The position numbers and the translations under genes are program-made. A stretch of 36,804 nucleotides of DNA from Treponema sp. (GTDB taxonomy: Bacteria; Spirochaetota; Spirochaetia; Treponematales; Treponemataceae), in the NCBI GenBank assembly GCA_024402565.1, contig JAKSTM010000016.1:1-36804 (forward strand), in the 5' to 3' direction. This document shows positions 1 through 7,087 of this stretch, piece by piece; positions within the stretch are counted from its first letter, which is position 1, and each line of letters starts with the position of its first letter. The notes beneath the pieces are model-generated. The model saw only the letters and a list, made by a program, of their open reading frames with translations, was not told where the DNA came from and made no database searches.

Positions 1-346
1 GCATTTCTGGATCTAACTTTTCTGGTACCTGAGCTGGATCTAAATGATGAGGACCTTTCTGGCCTTCAACAACCTGACGTACTGCATCAATAAGTTTTGT
101 TGGTTCAACCTGACGAGGGCAGCGTTCAAGACATGCAAAGCAGCTTAAACATGCATAAATTGATTTTGAAGCCATAAGCTTTTCAATTTCGCCATTTTCT
201 ACCAACTGAACAAACTGATGTGGGTGATATTCCATTGCATCGTAGTTAGGACATGTTCCTGAACATTTTCCACATACCATACATTTTTTAGGATTAACAC
301 CTGAACGCATTAAAACGGCTTCTTTCAAGAGTTCTTTATTTTCCAT
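1..346 (-). CDS. HdrC-like 4Fe-4S subunit, 3' end outside window
   Basis: Translating the minus strand from the ATG at 346 gives 115 open codons running off the left edge. Two ferredoxin-type cysteine clusters are visible: CMVCGKCSGTCP near residues 23-34 and CLSCFACLERCP near residues 66-77, the arrangement of heterodisulfide reductase subunit C and the related electron-transfer subunits of non-methanogens. Such subunits pass electrons between a flavoprotein and the CCG-domain HdrB subunit in the cytoplasm. The start lies 2 nt after the stop of the HdrB-like gene, and an AAGGAGG ribosome site sits inside the end of that gene, so the two are co-transcribed and probably form one complex. The physiological disulfide or other acceptor cannot be told from sequence. 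Family call is firm; pathway is open. Confidence 0.85.
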   Translation of the reverse strand, partial: MENKELLKEAVLMRSGVNPKKCMVCGKCSGTCPNYDAMEYHPHQFVQLVENGEIEKLMASKSIYACLSCFACLERCPRQVEPTKLIDAVRQVVEGQKGPHHLDPAQVPEKLDPEM

Positions 347-348
347 AA

Positions 349-1143
349 TTAGTTAGCCTCCTTGAGACCAAGAGCTTCAGCCAATAATTCTGTAAAGTAA
401 ATTACATCGAGTTTAGAGTCGCCTTTGTTTTTAATGAGGTTATAGCGGCAGAGTGGACATGAAGTGATAAGGAAATCAGCTCCCATATCTTCTGCATTTG
501 TAAGGATTGCTTTTGTGCGGTTTTTAGGAATAGATTCATCTTCAAACATTGTGTAAGCACCACAACATTCGTTTCTCTGTGCATAAATAACCGGAGTTCC
601 CCCAATAGCTTTGATAAAATCTTCAAGAAGCTGTGGATTTTCAGGATCGTCCAGCTGAAGAACTTTACCAGGGCGGAGAAGAAGACAACCGTAATAAGCA
701 CCGATTTTTTTACCAGTGAAAGGCTTTTTAACTGCCTTTTTAACGTTGTCCCAGCCAACAACATCACGAAGAATTTCAAGGTAATGAACTACTTTTGCTT
801 CGCCGTGATACTCAATACCATCTTCTTTCAGATAGTTGTTCATCTTGAAGGCTGTGTTTTCGTCATTCTGTACTGAATCGTTAGTCTGTTTGATAACGTT
901 GTAACAGGCAGAACAAAGAGTTACCAGATCCTGACCTTTGTCACGTGCATTAGCCAGTGCACGAACTGAAGGAAGCTTTGCAGCTATTTCATTTGTACCA
1001 AGTGGATATTCTCCACCACAGCACTGCCAGTCAGGAATTTCTTCAAGTGTGAACCCTAATGCTTCCGCAGAAATGCGCGCATAAGTATCAAGATCTTTAG
1101 CCTTGTTTTTCAGCGTACATCCAGGGAAATACGAATATGTCAT
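349..1143 (-). CDS. HdrB-like CCG-domain protein (heterodisulfide reductase subunit B family)
   Basis: 264 residues, the usual length for HdrB. It has two complete CCG cysteine motifs: Cys9, Cys41-Cys42, Cys77 and Cys80 in the N-terminal half, and Cys153, Cys193-Cys194, Cys229 and Cys232 in the C-terminal half. In HdrB these cysteines hold the noncubane iron-sulfur clusters that reduce a disulfide. In bacteria without coenzyme M/B, related proteins work in flavin-based electron transfer, methylene-THF reductase complexes or thiol:fumarate reductases. No signal peptide or membrane segment is seen, so it is cytoplasmic. The start is supported by an AGGAG site a few bases upstream. First gene of a pair with the HdrC-like gene. 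An HdrA-like flavoprotein would be expected beyond the left edge, but that is inference. Confidence 0.9.
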   Translation of the reverse strand: MTYSYFPGCTLKNKAKDLDTYARISAEALGFTLEEIPDWQCCGGEYPLGTNEIAAKLPSVRALANARDKGQDLVTLCSACYNVIKQTNDSVQNDENTAFKMNNYLKEDGIEYHGEAKVVHYLEILRDVVGWDNVKKAVKKPFTGKKIGAYYGCLLLRPGKVLQLDDPENPQLLEDFIKAIGGTPVIYAQRNECCGAYTMFEDESIPKNRTKAILTNAEDMGADFLITSCPLCRYNLIKNKGDSKLDVIYFTELLAEALGLKEAN

Positions 1144-1296
1144 ACTTGCTCCTATATAATATTTTTACCAATTTAGATATTTTGTTTAAAATATACCAAT
1201 ATCTAGGATACCGTATTTATGAGTTTTTGTGAATAAAGAATTCTTTCAAATAAGGTAAAAAAAATCATGTAAAATATTGTGAAATTTCCAAAAAAA

Positions 1297-1349
1297 TCCA
1301 CCTAAAAATCAAATTTTCCACCGACAACAGCAAATTCCAGATGTAGAAT
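1297..1349 (+). promoter_or_regulatory. Candidate GH127 promoter with AraC-type direct repeat
   Basis: CCGACA (1321-1326) and TAGAAT (1344-1349) are separated by 17 bp and lie 20 bp before the GH127 start. TCCACC occurs at 1297-1302 and again at 1317-1322, exactly 20 bp apart, the second copy overlapping the -35. Direct half-sites about two helical turns apart that abut a weak -35 are typical of activators of the AraC family, one of which is encoded just downstream. Read by eye only. Confidence 0.4.
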
Positions 1350-1369
1350 ATTACATTAAGAGGTGAAAA

Positions 1370-3160
1370 ATGATTAACTTGGAAAATAAAGCAGAAATTC
1401 GTGTTAATGGCGGTTTATTTAAAGAAAGAGAAAATGTAAATCGTTCCTACCTGATGGAACTTGATACAGATTGTCTTTTACAGAATTTTTATCTTGAAGC
1501 AGGTATCTGTACACCTAATTCACGTGTTCATAATCCAGAGACTGTAAAAATGCATTGGGGCTGGGAATCACCAAGTTGTCAATTACGCGGACATTTTCTG
1601 GGTCACTGGCTTTCCGCAGCCAGCCTTTTAATCAAACATTACAATGATCCACAGTTAAAACAAAAACTGGACTTTATTATTGATGAACTGGAAAGATGCC
1701 AGAAATTGAACGGGGGAAAATGGGTTGGTTCAATTCCGGAAAAATTCTTCTACCGCCTGGAAACTTATGAATACATCTGGTCACCTCAGTATACAATGCA
1801 TAAAACCTGTTTAGGACTTCTGGATTCTTACCGTTATGCAGGAAATAAAAAAGCCCTGAAAATTATGAACAACCTGGCTGACTGGTATGTATCGTGGGTA
1901 AATTATGAAAAGAAAAACTGTCCTAGAGCCATTTACAATGGAGAACAGGGTGGAATGCTTGAAATCTGGGCAACTTTATATGAAATTACCGGATTAAAAA
2001 AATACATGACACTTGCAGAAGCTTATTCTGGAAATGTTGAGTTTAATCTTCTTCAGGAAGAAAAAGATGCACTTTCAAATATCCACACAAATGCAAGTAT
2101 TCCTTTGGCCCACGGAGCTTGTAAAATGTACCAGGTTACAGGTGAAAAAAAATGGCTTAAAATTGCTGAACAGTTCTGGAGATGGGCTGTAGAAGAAAGA
2201 GGATATTTCTGTACAGGTGGAAGCAACTCCGGAGAATTCTGGATTCCATGCAAAATGGAAGGACAGTTTCTTAATGAAAGAGACCAGGAATTCTGTACAG
2301 TCTATAACATGGTAAGATTTGCCCGTTATATGTATGAACTTACCGGAGATGTAAAATATCAGGATTATATCGAACTGAATATTTATAATGGATTCTTTGC
2401 ACAGCAGAATAAAAACACAGGAATGCCTTCATACTTTTTGCCATTAAATGCCGGCGGAAAGAAAAGCTGGGGAAGTAAAACCCGTGACTTCTTTTGCTGC
2501 CATGGAACCATGGTTCAGGCTCATACACTTTATTGTTCTTTAGCCTATGCAGGGGATGAAAAAGAAAACCTTTATATTAACCAGTATATCCCTTCATCTT
2601 ATAAGGAAAATGCTTTTTCTCTAACTCAGTCAGTTGATATGAAATTCTATGATACTCAATCTACTTTTTCTCAGGCAGATCAAGGCGAAATGTCCAGATG
2701 GCAGCTTAAGTTTGTAATTCAGGGAGACGGAACATCTAAAAAACTTTACTTTAGAATTCCATCATGGTGTAAAAAAGAACCATTCTTTGCCCTGGATGGA
2801 AAGAAACTTAAAGTAAAAAATGAAAAAGGGTATTTCGTAGTAGAAAATAAATGGACATCAAATGAAATCAAGATTAATTTCCCTGTAGAACTTACCACAG
2901 TTGATTTACCTGGTGATGACGACAAAGTTGCATTTATGGAAGGTCCGGTTGTCCTTGCCGGATTAATTGACGGAGATTATGGAATAAAACTTAATTCCGA
3001 CCTTAAAAATAGTTTCATTAAGCAGCAGGAACATTTGTATTCTGCTTTTTCATGGAAACAAAGTACTTACAACACAAAAGGCCAGGATAGGAATTTCCAG
3101 TTTATCCCGCTTTATGATGTAGTGGATGAAAAATATACAGTATATTTTACAAAAAAATAA
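1370..3160 (+). CDS. GH127-type beta-L-arabinofuranosidase (DUF1680 family)
   Basis: 596 residues. The N-terminal (alpha/alpha)6-barrel signature, with several Trp/His-rich helices such as GHFLGHWLSAAS near residue 74, matches glycoside hydrolase family 127. In the characterised family member HypBA1 a zinc-thiolate centre uses Glu-X-Cys and a Cys-Cys pair, one of which is the nucleophile. Here the corresponding residues appear to be Glu307-Phe-Cys309 and Cys376-Cys377, with Glu289 in GGSNSGEF a candidate acid/base. These residue matches are by recalled motif, not alignment. No signal peptide is seen, so it should act in the cytoplasm on imported arabino-oligosaccharides. An AAGAGGTG ribosome site precedes the ATG. 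Its stop abuts the stop of the convergent AraC-type gene with no spacer. Exact substrate is uncertain because related families (GH137, GH142, GH146) differ in specificity. Confidence 0.85.
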   Translation: MINLENKAEIRVNGGLFKERENVNRSYLMELDTDCLLQNFYLEAGICTPNSRVHNPETVKMHWGWESPSCQLRGHFLGHWLSAASLLIKHYNDPQLKQKLDFIIDELERCQKLNGGKWVGSIPEKFFYRLETYEYIWSPQYTMHKTCLGLLDSYRYAGNKKALKIMNNLADWYVSWVNYEKKNCPRAIYNGEQGGMLEIWATLYEITGLKKYMTLAEAYSGNVEFNLLQEEKDALSNIHTNASIPLAHGACKMYQVTGEKKWLKIAEQFWRWAVEERGYFCTGGSNSGEFWIPCKMEGQFLNERDQEFCTVYNMVRFARYMYELTGDVKYQDYIELNIYNGFFAQQNKNTGMPSYFLPLNAGGKKSWGSKTRDFFCCHGTMVQAHTLYCSLAYAGDEKENLYINQYIPSSYKENAFSLTQSVDMKFYDTQSTFSQADQGEMSRWQLKFVIQGDGTSKKLYFRIPSWCKKEPFFALDGKKLKVKNEKGYFVVENKWTSNEIKINFPVELTTVDLPGDDDKVAFMEGPVVLAGLIDGDYGIKLNSDLKNSFIKQQEHLYSAFSWKQSTYNTKGQDRNFQFIPLYDVVDEKYTVYFTKK

Positions 3161-3997
3161 TTATTGATTAATATTTTGAAGGGAGAATGCCTGCTTATAT
3201 TCAGTAGGTGTAATCCCTTCATTTTTTTTAAAGACCTTCATAAAATATTTTTCATCCTGAAATCCACAGGAATAAGCTGTTTCTTTTACTGAAAAATTTG
3301 GTAACAAGTTTTTGGCGGCTTGAATTCTTAATTCTGTAGTATATTGAATTATAGATTTTTTCATGGTGGTTTTAAAAATTTTTGAAAGGTAATTACTTTG
3401 AAGATTAAAGTTTGAGGAAAGTTCTTCTAAAGAAAAATCATTTTGAAAATTCAATTTAAGCCAGTTACAGATGTCATTTATTATTGAATTATTTTTATTA
3501 GTTTTCTTATGAGTTGAATTTGCTTCTTTTGAAAATTCCATCATAAAAATAGAAAGAGAAAAATTTAAAATCTTTTTATTTTGGTTCCATTCTTCAAGAG
3601 AAAAATCCATCATTTGACGAAAAAGCAAAATCAATCTTGAAGAATTATATATGGTTCCTGTTTCTGGAAAAAAGTAATCTAAATCTTGCTGAAAAGGCAA
3701 TTCATCTTCACTCAATTCCTGTAATTCATCCTTAAAATGAACCCAAAAATATTTTAATTCCCCAGGACTTTCCCTATATCCAAAATGTTCTTCTTCCGCT
3801 TTTAAGAAAATAAACTGGTTTTCAGAAATTTCAAAATTTTTATTATTTGAATTAATATAAAGTTTTCCTTGCTGAACAAAAATAAGAACATTTTCATTTA
3901 TTTTTCGCTTCATATGAAGAAAATTTTCTTTACTTATTAATTGTCCGCAAACTGAAAAATTCAAAGTTTTTTCATCTTTAATAGTAAATCTTCTCAT
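3161..3997 (-). CDS. AraC-family transcriptional regulator
   Basis: 278 residues. The N-terminal ~150 residues look like the cupin sugar-sensing domain of AraC proteins, and the C-terminal ~100 residues hold the two helix-turn-helix units: FSLEELSSNFNLQSNYLSKIFK and, in the second, the family signature ending in CGFQDEKYFMKVFKK followed by GITPTEYK. It probably controls the convergent GH127 gene, responding to arabinose or an arabino-oligosaccharide; this is inference from position and from the direct repeat upstream of GH127. No Shine-Dalgarno sequence is found before the ATG; instead an extended -10 element lies 16 nt upstream (see 4014-4022). Confidence 0.9.
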   Translation of the reverse strand: MRRFTIKDEKTLNFSVCGQLISKENFLHMKRKINENVLIFVQQGKLYINSNNKNFEISENQFIFLKAEEEHFGYRESPGELKYFWVHFKDELQELSEDELPFQQDLDYFFPETGTIYNSSRLILLFRQMMDFSLEEWNQNKKILNFSLSIFMMEFSKEANSTHKKTNKNNSIINDICNWLKLNFQNDFSLEELSSNFNLQSNYLSKIFKTTMKKSIIQYTTELRIQAAKNLLPNFSVKETAYSCGFQDEKYFMKVFKKNEGITPTEYKQAFSLQNINQ

Positions 3998-4013
3998 AAA
4001 AATATCAGGAATA

Positions 4014-4022
4014 ATTATATCA
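4014..4022 (-). promoter_or_regulatory. Extended -10 promoter of the AraC-type gene
   Basis: The minus strand reads TGATATAAT, a perfect extended -10. A convincing -35 is absent, as is common for extended -10 promoters. Transcription would start about 10 nt before the ATG, leaving no room for a normal ribosome site. Confidence 0.5.
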
Positions 4023-4082
4023 TCTGCATTCTAAAATTAAAATTATTATGTTTTTAGGCAATTTATAAAAAAATGAAAAACG

Positions 4083-4126
4083 TGAGATTTTTTTACCGTT
4101 GAGTTAATACAGTTTTCAAAATCTCA
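4083..4126. repeat. Inverted repeat upstream of the AraC-type gene
   Basis: TGAGATTTT (4083-4091) and AAAATCTCA (4118-4126) are perfect 9-bp inverted arms 26 bp apart. They lie between the AraC-type promoter and the fumC terminator. This could be a regulator site for autoregulation or chance in AT-rich DNA. Confidence 0.3.
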
Positions 4127-4133
4127 TTTAGGT

Positions 4134-4167
4134 TAAAAAAATAAACACCCCTAGAAGGGGTGTTTAT
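4134..4167 (-). terminator. Rho-independent terminator of fumC
   Basis: A perfect 12-bp stem (4141-4152 with 4156-4167, arms ATAAACACCCCT / AGGGGTGTTTAT, 3-nt loop) lies 28 bp beyond the fumC stop and is followed on the minus strand by a run of seven T. Confidence 0.9.
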
Positions 4168-4195
4168 GATTAATATTTCTTATGTAAAAAAAGTA

Positions 4196-5587
4196 TTACT
4201 TACCCTGAGGAAAAGCCATTGCTTCAGGTTTGAATACTTCGTCAAACTTTTCAGCTGTAAGGAAGCCAAGTCCAACACATGCTTCTTTAAGTGAAATGTT
4301 TTCATCGTATGCTTTGTGTGCTGTTTTTGCAGCATTTTCGTATCCGATGTAAGGGTTAAGAGCAGTAACCAGCATAAGTGAGTTATACAGGTTGTGGTGC
4401 ATCTTGTCTTTGTTTGCTGTAATTCCAACTGCACAGTTGTTGTTGAAAGAAATGATTGATTCAGCAAGAAGACGTGCAGACTGGATGAAGTTGTAAGCGA
4501 TTACAGGCATAAATACGTTCAGTTCGAAGTTACCCTGTGATGCTGCAAATCCGATTGCTGCATCGTTACCCATAACCTGAACAGCAACCATAGTTGCCTG
4601 TTCACACTGTGTAGGGTTAACTTTTCCAGGCATGATTGATGAACCCGGTTCGTTTTCAGGAATGTGGATTTCTCCAAGACCGTCACGAGGACCAGAAGCG
4701 AGCCAGCGAACGTCGTTGGCAATTTTCATCATATCTGCTGCCAGGGCTTTGAGAGCTCCGTGAGCGTATACAAGTTCGTCTTTAGAAGTAAGAGCATGGA
4801 ACTTGTTAGGTGCTGTAACGAATTTTTTTCCTGTAAGTTCAGAAACCTGTTTTGCAACTTCCTTGTCGAAACCTTTTGGTGCGTTCAGTCCAGTTCCTAC
4901 AGCAGTTCCACCAAGAGCCAGCTGTTTAAGGTAAGGAAGTGAAGATTTGATCATTTCAGCATCGCGTTCAAGAGAAGTTCTCCATCCTGAGATTTCCTGT
5001 CCGAATGAAACAGGAACTGCATCCTGGAGGTGTGTACGTCCTGACTTTACAATTCCTTTGTTTTCTTTTTCAAGGCGTTTGAAAGTTGAAACCAGTACGT
5101 CAATTGCAGGAAGAACTTTGTCTTCCAGAACCAGAACTGAAGAAATGTGAAGTGCTGTTGGGAATGTGTCGTTTGAAGACTGTGACATGTTGATGTCATC
5201 ATTAGGGTGACACAGTTTTTCTTTTGCAATTTCGTTAGCGCGGTTAGCAATAACTTCGTTTGCGTTCATGTTTGACTGTGTACCTGAACCTGTCTGCCAT
5301 ACAACCAGAGGGAAGTGGTCATTAAGGCTTCCTGAAATAACTTCGTCACAAGCTTTAGAGATAGCCTTAACTTTTTTAGCAGTCATTTTTTCAGGTTTGA
5401 GAGTATTGTTTGCAAGAGCGGCAGCTTTTTTCAGGATTCCGAATGCATGTGTGATTTCACGTGGCATTGTTTCCTGTCCCATACCGATCTGGAAATTGTT
5501 GCGGCTGCGTTCTGTCTGGGCTGCCCAGTATCTGTCTGCAGGTACTTTTACTTCACCCATTGAGTCATGTTCAATTCTGTATTCCAT
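4196..5587 (-). CDS. fumC: Fumarate hydratase, class II
   Basis: 463 residues from the chosen start, the normal length for class II fumarase (iron-independent tetramer interconverting fumarate and L-malate). The superfamily signature GSSIMPGKVNPTQCE is intact, as are SGRTHLQDAVPVSFGQE and the substrate-loop TGSGTQSNMN. A longer open frame begins at 5632, but the ATG at 5587 is preferred: it starts the typical MEYRIEHDSMGEVKVP N-terminus and has AGGAGG upstream. That ribosome site lies in a perfect hairpin (5591-5614). The gene follows a lactate/malate dehydrogenase-family gene, separated by a terminator-like hairpin, and ends at a strong terminator. Together the two enzymes would run oxaloacetate to malate to fumarate in an anaerobic succinate-forming branch; that role is inferred. 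Confidence 0.95.
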   Translation of the reverse strand: MEYRIEHDSMGEVKVPADRYWAAQTERSRNNFQIGMGQETMPREITHAFGILKKAAALANNTLKPEKMTAKKVKAISKACDEVISGSLNDHFPLVVWQTGSGTQSNMNANEVIANRANEIAKEKLCHPNDDINMSQSSNDTFPTALHISSVLVLEDKVLPAIDVLVSTFKRLEKENKGIVKSGRTHLQDAVPVSFGQEISGWRTSLERDAEMIKSSLPYLKQLALGGTAVGTGLNAPKGFDKEVAKQVSELTGKKFVTAPNKFHALTSKDELVYAHGALKALAADMMKIANDVRWLASGPRDGLGEIHIPENEPGSSIMPGKVNPTQCEQATMVAVQVMGNDAAIGFAASQGNFELNVFMPVIAYNFIQSARLLAESIISFNNNCAVGITANKDKMHHNLYNSLMLVTALNPYIGYENAAKTAHKAYDENISLKEACVGLGFLTAEKFDEVFKPEAMAFPQGK

Positions 5588-5590
5588 TGT

Positions 5591-5614
5591 AATGTTATCC
5601 TCCTGGATAACATT
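5591..5614 (-). promoter_or_regulatory. Perfect dyad enclosing the fumC ribosome site
   Basis: AATGTTATCC (5591-5600) and GGATAACATT (5605-5614) are perfect 10-bp inverted arms around a 4-nt loop. On the mRNA the loop plus 3' arm supply the AGGAGG ribosome site of fumC, so the folded form would hide it; as DNA it could be a repressor site. Confidence 0.6.
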
Positions 5615-5616
5615 GC

Positions 5617-5664
5617 AAAAAACATCTGTCAAGGCTTTAAGTTTGCGTGCCTTGACTGATGTTT
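5617..5664 (-). terminator. Terminator or attenuator between the dehydrogenase gene and fumC
   Basis: Arms 5620-5635 and 5649-5664 pair over 16 bp with one mismatch around a 13-nt loop, followed on the minus strand by six T. It lies 38 bp after the dehydrogenase stop and immediately before the fumC leader. Part of the stem (5659-5664) could instead pair with a TGATGT just upstream (5669-5674), giving two exclusive folds. Confidence 0.65.
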
Positions 5665-5701
5665 ATACATCAACAATGTCACCCAGATTTAATGTTTTAT
5701 T

Positions 5702-6646
5702 CTAAAAGTTGATCTGTTTGATTACGTCTTTCAGACATTCAGCACTGTGCTGGAGAGAAGCAACTTCTGCATCTGTCAAAGGTGTTGCTACATGTCCTTT
5801 GATACCGTTGCATCCAACGATTGTTGGGATAGAAAGACATACATCAGAGATTCCGTATTCACCGTTGAGCATAGAAGAAATTGTGAGAACTGAGTCAGTA
5901 GAGTAGTTCAGTGCTTCTACGAGAGTTGCTGTTGTTACACCAATACCGTAGTTTGTACATTTCTTTGCAGCAATGATGATTCCGCCTGATTTGCGGATGT
6001 AATCTTCAACATCGTTTTTGTCGAATGTCGGGAGAACATCTTTTCCTGTGTATGATTTTGCAAAGTTGTCTACAGGGATAGAACCGATGTTTGCAAGAGA
6101 CCAAGGAACGAAAGAAGAATCTCCGTGTTCACCGAATACGTATCCGTGAACATTTTCCTGACATACTTTATATGTTTCTGCAATACGAGCGCGGAAACGT
6201 GCTGTATCAAGCATTGTACCTGTACCGAAAATGCGGTTTGCAGGGATTCCAGATGATTTAATGAACTGATATGTAAGGATATCAACAGGGTTGGCAACGA
6301 TTACATAAAGTGCATTTGGACATGCTTTTGTGATTGTAGGGATAACAGATTTTGCAATATCAACGTTTGTCTGTGTAAGATCAAGACGAGACTGTCCAGG
6401 TTTTCTTCCAACACCTGAAGTGAAGATAACGATATCTGAACCTTTAGCATCTTCATAATCTCCGTCACGAACGTTTACAGGCCCGATGAATGGAGTACCC
6501 TGACGGATATCCATAGCTTCACCCATAGCTTTGTCTTTAATAATGTCAATAATTACAATTTCAGAAGCAAGCTGTTTTAATGTTAAAGCATAAGCAACTG
6601 TTGAACCAACCTGTCCGGCACCAATAATGGTAATTTTGTTTGCCAT
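5702..6646 (-). CDS. Lactate/malate dehydrogenase-family protein; specificity residue suggests malate
   Basis: 314 residues, NAD-dependent 2-hydroxyacid dehydrogenase of the L-LDH/MDH family. Visible are the Rossmann GAGQVGS (9-15), Asp34 for NAD ribose, catalytic Asp148/Arg151 in LDTARFR and His174 in GEHGDSSF. Overall wording (GTGTMLDTARFR, LNGEYGISDVCLSIPTIV) resembles L-lactate dehydrogenase. However, the mobile loop reads GVGRKPGQSR: Arg81 falls at classical position 102, where lactate dehydrogenases carry Gln and malate dehydrogenases Arg. Position next to fumarase also favours malate. An automatic annotation would probably say lactate dehydrogenase; I regard oxaloacetate/malate as more likely but unproved. 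GGGGAG precedes the ATG and a good promoter lies upstream (6717-6745). Confidence 0.85.
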   Translation of the reverse strand: MANKITIIGAGQVGSTVAYALTLKQLASEIVIIDIIKDKAMGEAMDIRQGTPFIGPVNVRDGDYEDAKGSDIVIFTSGVGRKPGQSRLDLTQTNVDIAKSVIPTITKACPNALYVIVANPVDILTYQFIKSSGIPANRIFGTGTMLDTARFRARIAETYKVCQENVHGYVFGEHGDSSFVPWSLANIGSIPVDNFAKSYTGKDVLPTFDKNDVEDYIRKSGGIIIAAKKCTNYGIGVTTATLVEALNYSTDSVLTISSMLNGEYGISDVCLSIPTIVGCNGIKGHVATPLTDAEVASLQHSAECLKDVIKQINF

Positions 6647-6716
6647 AAATATAACTCCCCGGAAATGAATTCCGTGTTTATAAGTTAATAAAATTTGCGA
6701 TATTAATCAGTTCAAT

Positions 6717-6745
6717 ATTATAAAAGAAATCTTTTAATTCTTCAA
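6717..6745 (-). promoter_or_regulatory. Promoter of the lactate/malate dehydrogenase gene
   Basis: On the minus strand TTGAAG (6745-6740), 17-bp spacer, TATAAT (6722-6717), about 70 bp before the start codon. The leader also has a small CGGAA/TTCCG hairpin (6660-6674) touching the ribosome site. Confidence 0.65.
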
Positions 6746-6764
6746 TTGAAACTTTATGCACCTA

Positions 6765-6793
6765 TTGAACTTAATTGAAAAAAACTGTATTTT
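6765..6793 (+). promoter_or_regulatory. Candidate rpsU promoter
   Basis: TTGAAC (6765-6770), 17-bp spacer, TATTTT (6788-6793). The predicted start point is close to 6800, so the dyad at 6802-6819 would form the very 5' end of the mRNA. Confidence 0.45.
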
Positions 6794-6801
6794 TTAATGA
6801 C

Positions 6802-6830
6802 TTACGAAAACTTTCGTAATTAAGGAGGTG
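6802..6830 (+). promoter_or_regulatory. rpsU leader: perfect dyad and full-length Shine-Dalgarno
   Basis: TTACGAAA (6802-6809) and TTTCGTAA (6812-6819) are perfect inverted arms with a 2-nt centre. They are followed at once by AAGGAGGTG, complementary to the 3' end of 16S rRNA over at least nine bases, the longest such match in the window. Confidence 0.55.
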
Positions 6831-6837
6831 AATTCGA

Positions 6838-7044
6838 ATGGCAACAATCAACGTTGATGAAACAGAAAACCTTGAAAAGGCAATCAAACGTTTCAAGCGC
6901 ATGGTAGAAAAAGAAGGTATCATCCGCGAATACAAAAAACGAGAATACTTCGTAAAACCATCAGCCATCCTTCACCAGAAGAATACAACTCTGGAACGCA
7001 AACTTCTTAATAAGAAACGCAAGACAGAGAAAAAAGACTACTAA
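6838..7044 (+). CDS. rpsU: 30S ribosomal protein bS21
   Basis: 68 residues, very basic, matching bS21 in length and wording: ATINVDETENLEKAIKRFKR, then the VEKEGIIREYKKREYFVKPS segment and a Lys/Arg-rich tail. bS21 sits at the small-subunit platform near the anti-Shine-Dalgarno end of 16S rRNA and aids initiation on mRNAs with long leaders. The gene is single, with its own promoter, an unusually strong ribosome site and its own terminator. The leader dyad and exceptional SD suggest translation-level or transcription-level autoregulation, but that is inference. Confidence 0.95.
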   Translation: MATINVDETENLEKAIKRFKRMVEKEGIIREYKKREYFVKPSAILHQKNTTLERKLLNKKRKTEKKDY

Positions 7045-7049
7045 GTCTT

Positions 7050-7082
7050 AAAAAAAGGCAGAACTCCGGTTCTGCCTTTTTT
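7050..7082 (+). terminator. Rho-independent terminator of rpsU
   Basis: A GGCAGAAC / GTTCTGCC stem extended by A/T pairs, 4-nt loop TCCG, ending in six T. It lies 6 bp after the rpsU stop. Confidence 0.9.
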
Positions 7083-7087
7083 GTTTA

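Noticed and set aside
402..779. 125-codon minus-strand frame inside the HdrB-like gene
   Set aside because: Same strand but other frame of a gene with complete cysteine motifs; no ribosome site.
4196..5632. fumC starting at 5632
   Set aside because: The extra 15 residues are encoded by the terminator-like and dyad region, and AGGAGG fits the internal ATG at 5587.
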